Positions 14,076 to 18,282 of a stretch of 18,282 bases of DNA are shown one piece after another; position 1 is the first letter of the stretch, and each line of letters opens with the position of its first letter. The notes below the pieces were generated by a model. That model had not been told where the DNA came from, made no database searches, and saw nothing but the letters and a program-made list of their open reading frames with translations. The stretch spans positions 1 to 18,282 of the forward strand of contig CALLPZ010000460.1 in assembly GCA_938015405.1 (NCBI GenBank), given 5' to 3'. The translations under genes were made by a program, and so were the position numbers. Source of the stretch: an uncultured Pseudanabaenaceae cyanobacterium (GTDB taxonomy: Bacteria > Cyanobacteriota > Cyanobacteriia > PCC-9006 > JAAUQQ01).

Positions 14076-14957
14076 CTACAGGGCTGCGATCGCTGCAGTA
14101 TCGCTCACGTTGGCGAGCTTGAGCTCTTTACAAGTGCGCTTGATCAAGCCGGTGAGAACTTTGCCAGGACCCACCTCAATCACCTGCTCCATACCCATCT
14201 CTGACAGCTTCATCGAAGTCTCTCGCCAGCGCACAGAGCCGGTCATTTGCTTCGACAAACGCTCTTTAATCGTTGCCCCATCCGTAACAGGCTCAGGCTC
14301 AACGTTGGACAGCACGGGCACCTTCGCATCGTGGAATTCCACGCCATCCAGGACAGCTTGATATTCGTCTGAAGCACCGGCCATCAGTGGCGAGTGGAAT
14401 GCACCGGAAACCTTGAGCGGTACAGCTCGCTTGGTTTTCACGGCTTCCATCACAGCTTTAACCGCATCGGGCTCACCAGAAATCACAGCTTGGCCAGGGT
14501 TGTTGTCATTGGCAAGGACGGCACCGGGCTGCTTGTCGATTTCCGCCATGAGCTGCTCGCGGTCAAAGCCCATTAACGCGGCCATCATGCCATCAGAAGC
14601 TTTGCTCATCAGCTGAGAACGCTGCTGCACCAGCTTCAAACCCGCTTCAAAGCTGAAGACGCCTGCGGCATAGAGGGCAACATATTCACCGAGGCTATGA
14701 CCCGCAACGACTTCGGGAGTTTGACCTTGCTCGGCCATGAGGTCAGCTAGGATGCAGCCCACAACGTAGAGGCAGGGTTGGGTGTATTGGGTCTGGGAAA
14801 GCTGTTCAAGCTCGCCGTTACAGATGTCGCTAATGGACCAGCCGAGGATTTCCTGGGCCTGGGCCAGTTTGGCTTTGCCTGCGTCGGTGGTGGCGAGATC
14901 GGCGTCCATAGCGATCGCCTGTGAGCCTTGTCCTGGAAACACCCATGCCGTCTTCAT
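14076..14957 (-). CDS. fabD: Malonyl-CoA:ACP transacylase
   Basis: The enzyme moves the malonyl group from CoA to acyl carrier protein, supplying the extender unit for fatty acid synthesis. The 293 residues match the usual family length. The N-terminal FPGQGSQ (7-13), the nucleophile elbow GHSLGEY with Ser88 (86-92), Arg113 in QQRSQLM, and His188 in SGAFHSPLM (184-192) give the expected catalytic set. The start ATG at 14957 has a GGGGGAT ribosome site 6 bases upstream (14964-14970). It is the last gene of the rpaB-plsX-fabH-fabD block. In some cyanobacteria plsC follows, but here a convergent gene does. Confidence 0.97.
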   Translation of the reverse strand: MKTAWVFPGQGSQAIAMDADLATTDAGKAKLAQAQEILGWSISDICNGELEQLSQTQYTQPCLYVVGCILADLMAEQGQTPEVVAGHSLGEYVALYAAGVFSFEAGLKLVQQRSQLMSKASDGMMAALMGFDREQLMAEIDKQPGAVLANDNNPGQAVISGEPDAVKAVMEAVKTKRAVPLKVSGAFHSPLMAGASDEYQAVLDGVEFHDAKVPVLSNVEPEPVTDGATIKERLSKQMTGSVRWRETSMKLSEMGMEQVIEVGPGKVLTGLIKRTCKELKLANVSDTAAIAAL

Positions 14958-15016
14958 ACGTTAATCCCCCGTTTCAAAAAATCAATGCGACCAAACAAAA
15001 TCTGATGCCACCGTAG

Positions 15017-15037
15017 GGACATGGCAGTGCCATGTCC
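15017..15037. repeat. REP-like palindrome between fabH and fabD
   Basis: GGACATGGCA (15017-15026) and TGCCATGTCC (15028-15037) are perfect 10-bp inverted arms around one central G. The flank starts GTAG on the left (15013-15016), while the right flank reads ACCCC instead of the mirror CTAC. I recall near-identical GTAGGGACATGGCA-type palindromes dispersed in cyanobacterial genomes, which suggests a mobile or repetitive extragenic element. It could also form a stem in the fabH-fabD transcript. Confidence 0.6.
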
Positions 15038-15053
15038 ACCCCAGCGTTTGCGA

Positions 15054-15063
15054 CCTATATAGG
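15054..15063 (-). promoter_or_regulatory. Possible promoter element upstream of fabD
   Basis: CCTATATAGG is a perfect 10-bp palindrome that includes a TATATA -10-like hexamer, about 95 bases before the fabD start. I see no good -35 at the usual spacing, so this is weak. Confidence 0.25.
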
Positions 15064-15103
15064 CTAATTACACCTGCGTTCCCCCCAATTAACAGTGGGT
15101 GCT

Positions 15104-16102
15104 CTACCGGTGACCCCATCGGAAGATGGCAGACCCCCAGGTCAAACCTGCCCCAAAGCCCGAAGCCGCAATGGTATCCCCCGGCTTGACCTTGCCCGCC
15201 CGCACCGCCTCATCCAAGGCCAGCGGAATCGAAGCCGCCGAGGTATTACCGTACTGGGCAAGATTGCTCAAAGTCTTCTCCCGAGGAATCTTGAGGCGAT
15301 CGGCAGCGGCATCGATAATGCGCTGATTAGCTTGGTGCAGCAGCAACCAATCAATATCATCAACCGTCAAACCAGCCTTTGCCAAAGCCTGACCAATGAC
15401 CTGCGGCACTCGTTTCACCGCAAAGCGATAAACCTCGCGACCATTCATATTGATGGGGTTGTACTGGCCTTTAGAAACCTGGGTTTCACCATGGAGGGTT
15501 TGCCCCTCAGGCTCATAGCCCAGGGTGAGACAACCGTTCATGGAGCCATCGCTATGAAGGTCGAATCCCAATAGATTGTCCGTTTCGCTGGCTTGGAGCA
15601 CCACAGCTCCGGCTCCATCACCAAAGAGAATGCAGGTGCGGCGGTCTTCCCAGTCGGTCCAGCGAGAGAGTAAATCTGCCCCGACCAAGAGAATGTTCTT
15701 ATAGACGCCCGTGCGAATGAATTGGCTAGCCGTGATCAGGCCCACAATAAATCCAGAACAAGCTGCCGTAATGTCAAAGGCTGCGGCTCGGCTTGCACCC
15801 AGTTCGGCCTGGACTTGGGCGGCGCTGCCAAAGAGATCGTCGGGGCTGGAGGTCGCGAGGATGATTAGATCGATGTCCTCGGCATTGAGATTGGCCGCAG
15901 CGATCGCCCGCTCCCCTGCCTGGGCCGCTAGATGCCGCAACCCTAGCTCCGGTCCAGCCACATGACGCTGGGCAATACCCGTGCGGGTTTTAATCCATTC
16001 ATCATCGGTGTCCACCATCTCTGCGAGGTGATGATTTGTGATGATGCTGTCGGGGGAAGCCGAACCGCTGCCGATCAAGGCAACTCCAGTGGGCTGAATC
16101 AA
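15104..16102 (-). CDS. fabH: 3-oxoacyl-ACP synthase III (KAS III)
   Basis: FabH condenses acetyl-CoA with malonyl-ACP to start fatty acid chains. From the chosen start there are 332 residues, close to the family norm. The catalytic triad is Cys115 (ITAACSGF), His256 (LLLHQANQRI) and Asn286 (QYGNTSAAS). MVDTDDEWIKTRTGI near the N-terminus and GFGAGLTWGSA at the C-terminus are also diagnostic. I set the start at TTG 16102 because GGAG (16109-16112) lies 6 bases upstream. The longer TTG frame from 16144 adds 14 residues that do not resemble FabH N-termini, and no ATG is available. The gene follows plsX by 185 bases and precedes fabD by 146 bases. Confidence 0.95.
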   Translation of the reverse strand: MIQPTGVALIGSGSASPDSIITNHHLAEMVDTDDEWIKTRTGIAQRHVAGPELGLRHLAAQAGERAIAAANLNAEDIDLIILATSSPDDLFGSAAQVQAELGASRAAAFDITAACSGFIVGLITASQFIRTGVYKNILLVGADLLSRWTDWEDRRTCILFGDGAGAVVLQASETDNLLGFDLHSDGSMNGCLTLGYEPEGQTLHGETQVSKGQYNPINMNGREVYRFAVKRVPQVIGQALAKAGLTVDDIDWLLLHQANQRIIDAAADRLKIPREKTLSNLAQYGNTSAASIPLALDEAVRAGKVKPGDTIAASGFGAGLTWGSAIFRWGHR

Positions 16103-16108
16103 GACAAT

Positions 16109-16112
16109 CTCC
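16109..16112 (-). promoter_or_regulatory. Shine-Dalgarno deciding the fabH start
   Basis: GGAG on the minus strand is 6 bases from TTG 16102. It lies inside the longer frame that starts at 16144, and so argues for the shorter protein. Confidence 0.55.
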
Positions 16113-16287
16113 AGATGGGCGGGCCAGTTAGGCAATAGAGGCAAATACCGTTGAGCAGACTGTTCAGTTGCGCCAGCATTGGCCCGGTAAATTGCAAAGA
16201 AATCGAACAGCCCACAGAAAACCGTAGGCCGAACAGGTCAGGGGCGGACAAATGAAGACAAGTCCCAATTCATCCGAGTGGCGACTG

Positions 16288-17376
16288 TTATCCAGCAGCA
16301 GAACCCGTCGCTTCAGGTTGCGCTTCAGCAACAGCCGCCGCAACGGCTTTTTGACTCGCCGCCTGTTCTTCCGCTTTTTCGCCAGGACGAGCGATATGCT
16401 CCAGAACGCGGTTATCTACGGCATCCTTCGCCAGGCGAATGGCACTGGAGATAGAATCCTCTCCAGAGCTGCCATGGCTAATGATGCAAACACCGGCCAC
16501 ACCCAGCAATAAACCACCGCCATGCTCAGCATGATCAACCCGCTGTTTGATACGCATCAAATTGGGCTTAAGCACCACAGCACCGGCCTTACCGCGAATG
16601 CCCCGAGGAATCTCTTCTTTCAGGATCGCGAGAAGCACTGACCCTACGGCTTCTGCAAATTTCAGCAGAACGTTGCCTGCAAAGCCATCGCAGACCACAA
16701 CGTCAAACTCACCAGACAGGACATCGCGCCCCTCAGCATTGCCAATGAAGTTGATCTCTTCGTTGGCCTTAAGTAAGGGATAGGTCTTCAGAGCCAAGTC
16801 GTTGCCCTTGCAATCTTCCTCACCAATGTTGAGCAGGCCCACTTTGGGATTATTTACCCCCATGACCCATTGGCTGTAAGCAGACCCCATGACCGCAAAT
16901 TGGTCTAGGAAGCTAGGGCGACAATCTACGTTGGCACCCACATCAAGAATCAGCACTTGCTTAGTGGGGTCAACCGTAGGCAAAACAGCCCCGATCGCAG
17001 CCCGCTCAATTCCTGGCAAACGCCGCAGCTTCAACTGAGCCGCCGCCATAATCGCCCCAGAATGCCCCGCAGAGACCACAGCATCAGCCTCGCCCTGCTT
17101 GACCAACTTCATGGCCACATTGATGGAAGACTTGGGCTTCTTACGAATGCTGGCAATGGGATCGTCATCCATGGCAACAGCCTGGGCCGCATGGGAAATC
17201 TTTACCCCTGGAGGCAGCTCCCCATTAATGCAACCCTTAATTTGCTCTTCGTCACCCACGAGGATGACATCGATATCGAATGCTTCCCGTGCTTTCAGAG
17301 CACCTGCCACAATTGCCGCTGGAGCGTTATCACCCCCCATGGCATCGACTGCGATTCTCGCGCGCGTTGAACCCAT
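16288..17376 (-). CDS. plsX: Phosphate acyltransferase PlsX
   Basis: PlsX converts acyl-ACP and phosphate to acyl-phosphate, the donor for the first step of phosphatidic acid synthesis, and acts at the inner face of the membrane. The 362 residues carry family blocks AVDAMGGDNAP (9-19), SAGHSGAIMAAA, ILDVGANVDCRP, GLLNIGEEDCKGN and VVCDGFAGNVLLKFAE. A basic segment near 75-90 (SIRKKPKSSINVAMKLVKQGEAD) matches the conserved KPK region. The last 30 or so residues form an Ala/Glu/Gln-rich tail with no conserved motif. ATG 17376 is the natural start, though no clear Shine-Dalgarno precedes it. The gene lies between rpaB and fabH on the same strand, separated from rpaB by a strong terminator, so it likely has its own promoter. 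Confidence 0.96.
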   Translation of the reverse strand: MGSTRARIAVDAMGGDNAPAAIVAGALKAREAFDIDVILVGDEEQIKGCINGELPPGVKISHAAQAVAMDDDPIASIRKKPKSSINVAMKLVKQGEADAVVSAGHSGAIMAAAQLKLRRLPGIERAAIGAVLPTVDPTKQVLILDVGANVDCRPSFLDQFAVMGSAYSQWVMGVNNPKVGLLNIGEEDCKGNDLALKTYPLLKANEEINFIGNAEGRDVLSGEFDVVVCDGFAGNVLLKFAEAVGSVLLAILKEEIPRGIRGKAGAVVLKPNLMRIKQRVDHAEHGGGLLLGVAGVCIISHGSSGEDSISSAIRLAKDAVDNRVLEHIARPGEKAEEQAASQKAVAAAVAEAQPEATGSAAG

Positions 17377-17383
17377 TGCTACC

Positions 17384-17412
17384 GCTGTAAGAAACCTTAA
17401 CGAATTCTATCA
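17384..17412 (-). promoter_or_regulatory. Possible plsX promoter with HLR1-like half sites
   Basis: The minus strand reads TGATAGAAT (17404-17412), an extended -10 (TGnTAGAAT), 27 bases before the plsX ATG. Just downstream GTTAAGGT-TT-CTTACAGC (17384-17401) is a poor match to the RpaB-binding HLR1 direct repeat, which I recall as KTTACAWW-N2-KTTACAWW (about 5 of 8 bases in each half). No good -35 is visible. Confidence 0.3.
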
Positions 17413-17444
17413 GAGCGGGCTTCAGTCCCAGGTTTCCCCAACGA

Positions 17445-17482
17445 AAAACGACGCTTCAGCTCAAGAGCTAAAGCGTCGTTTT
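17445..17482. terminator. Strong bidirectional terminator after rpaB
   Basis: A 12-bp perfect stem (AAAACGACGCTT at 17445-17456 and AAGCGTCGTTTT at 17471-17482) continues after one C-A mismatch into a 4-bp AGCT/AGCT stem with a CAAG loop. The A-run on one side gives a T-run on the minus strand, so it terminates rpaB transcription 95 bases after its stop and insulates plsX. Confidence 0.88.
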
Positions 17483-17576
17483 CTAACTAATTAAGACAGG
17501 TTAAGCCTCAAGAAGCAGAGCAATGGGAATAGCCCAAAGCTCCACCTCCGACAAGCTTTAACACAATCTCTATCCC

Positions 17577-18282
17577 TTAGCGCATGTCATCGCCGGGCTC
17601 GACGATGCGCTGGAAGAGGTAACCCGTACCGCGAGCCGTCAAAATCAGCTCAGGATTGCTGGGATCATCCTCAAGCTTGGCCCGCAGGCGAGAGATGTGA
17701 ACATCCACAACGCGGGTATCCACATGACGCTCGGGGGTGTAGCCCCAAACTTCCTGCAGGATCTCAGCGCGGGAGAAAGCCTCACCGGAACGACCAACCA
17801 GCAGTTCCAGTAAGCTGAACTCCATTCCGGTCAGACGGATGCGCTCATCGCCCTTATAAACCTGGCGCTTGTTGGTGTCGATGCGCAGGTGGTTGACCTG
17901 AATCACACCGGAGCTGGGGATTCCAGAAGTGCCATTCTTCTCAATGCGACGAAGCACAGAGCGAATGCGAGCTTCTAACTCTTTGGGAGAGAAAGGCTTA
18001 ACCACATAGTCATCAGCACCCAGCTCTAGGCCAGTAATGCGGTCAGCAACATCGCTTAAAGCGGTGAGCATGATAATGGGAATGTCGGATTCCTTGCGTA
18101 GCTCCTGACAGACGCCATAGCCGTCAAGCTTTGGCATCATCACGTCGAGAACAACGAGGTCAGGGGCGTCACTGCGGAAGGTTTCGATGGCTTCTTCACC
18201 ATCAGCAGCGGTAACCACGTCATAACCAATCATGGAGAGGCGAGTCTCCAGAATGCGACGGATGCTCGCTTCGTCATCAACG
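17577..18282 (-). CDS. rpaB: Response regulator RpaB (Ycf27), 5' end outside the window
   Basis: This is an OmpR-type response regulator that in cyanobacteria controls high-light, photosystem and stress genes with the kinase NblS (Hik33) through HLR1 sites. The frame is open to the window edge and lacks only a short N-terminus; the edge reads VDDEASIRRILETRL. The receiver shows LVVLDVMMPKLDG with the phospho-acceptor Asp, MLTALSD and the conserved Lys in VVKPFSPKELEA. The winged helix follows with RLTGMEFSLLELL, EVWGYTPERHVDTRVVDVHISRLR and ARGTGYLFQR. The sequence is nearly identical to the Synechocystis protein as I recall it. An internal ATG at 18233 is not the true start. The rpaB-plsX-fabH-fabD order fits what I recall of Synechococcus elongatus. 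Confidence 0.96.
   Translation of the reverse strand, partial: VDDEASIRRILETRLSMIGYDVVTAADGEEAIETFRSDAPDLVVLDVMMPKLDGYGVCQELRKESDIPIIMLTALSDVADRITGLELGADDYVVKPFSPKELEARIRSVLRRIEKNGTSGIPSSGVIQVNHLRIDTNKRQVYKGDERIRLTGMEFSLLELLVGRSGEAFSRAEILQEVWGYTPERHVDTRVVDVHISRLRAKLEDDPSNPELILTARGTGYLFQRIVEPGDDMR

Noticed and set aside
15554..15566. GGTCGAATCCC resembling a tRNA T-arm
   Set aside because: It lies in the fabH coding frame, with no acceptor stem or anticodon arm around it.
15095..15574. Plus-strand frame of 159 codons opposite fabH
   Set aside because: Antisense to a well-conserved gene with catalytic residues. The product has no family features.

Overview
The window is chromosomal DNA from a cyanobacterium. 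Three things point there: many GCGATCGC octamers (the HIP1 element), a response regulator that reads as RpaB (Ycf27) lying beside a plsX-fabH-fabD lipid block, and cyanobacterial families such as DUF1830 and a Ski2-like DSHCT helicase. I cannot name the genus. I see no phage genes, transposase, CRISPR array, tRNA or rRNA.

Layout. Positions 1-289 hold the 3' end of an unrecognised gene, closed by a strong terminator. Positions 502-4797 hold mostly monocistronic genes in alternating orientation: glucosamine-6-phosphate deaminase (nagB), a DUF2809 membrane protein, a small DUF1830 protein, an N-acylglucosamine 2-epimerase, a Nudix hydrolase and a short-chain dehydrogenase. Several are packed tail to tail. 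Positions 5035-11623 are all minus strand: a Ski2-like helicase, a 909-residue hybrid-less sensor histidine kinase, and a small secreted protein with a strong Shine-Dalgarno. Positions 12059-13996 hold a REC-GGDEF-EAL cyclic-di-GMP protein on the plus strand. Positions 14076-18282 (minus strand) hold rpaB (running off the window edge), plsX, fabH and fabD.

How the genes fit together. The rpaB-plsX-fabH-fabD block joins the high-light and stress response regulator to phosphatidic acid and fatty acid initiation: PlsX makes acyl-phosphate, FabD makes malonyl-ACP and FabH starts chains. nagB and the epimerase both act on amino sugars (GlcN-6-P to Fru-6-P; GlcNAc to/from ManNAc), but they sit on opposite strands with other genes between them. 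The histidine kinase has no adjacent response regulator. The REC-GGDEF-EAL protein has no adjacent kinase. They flank the helicase, and a link between them is only a guess.

I did not find a clear previously undescribed system. The best leads are non-coding: a 20-bp near-perfect palindrome nested in a second inverted repeat ahead of the GGDEF-EAL gene, a REP-like palindrome between fabH and fabD, a terminator built from two HIP1 octamers, and a cluster of AAACTTTGC-type repeats in the 388-bp gap at 5611-5998.
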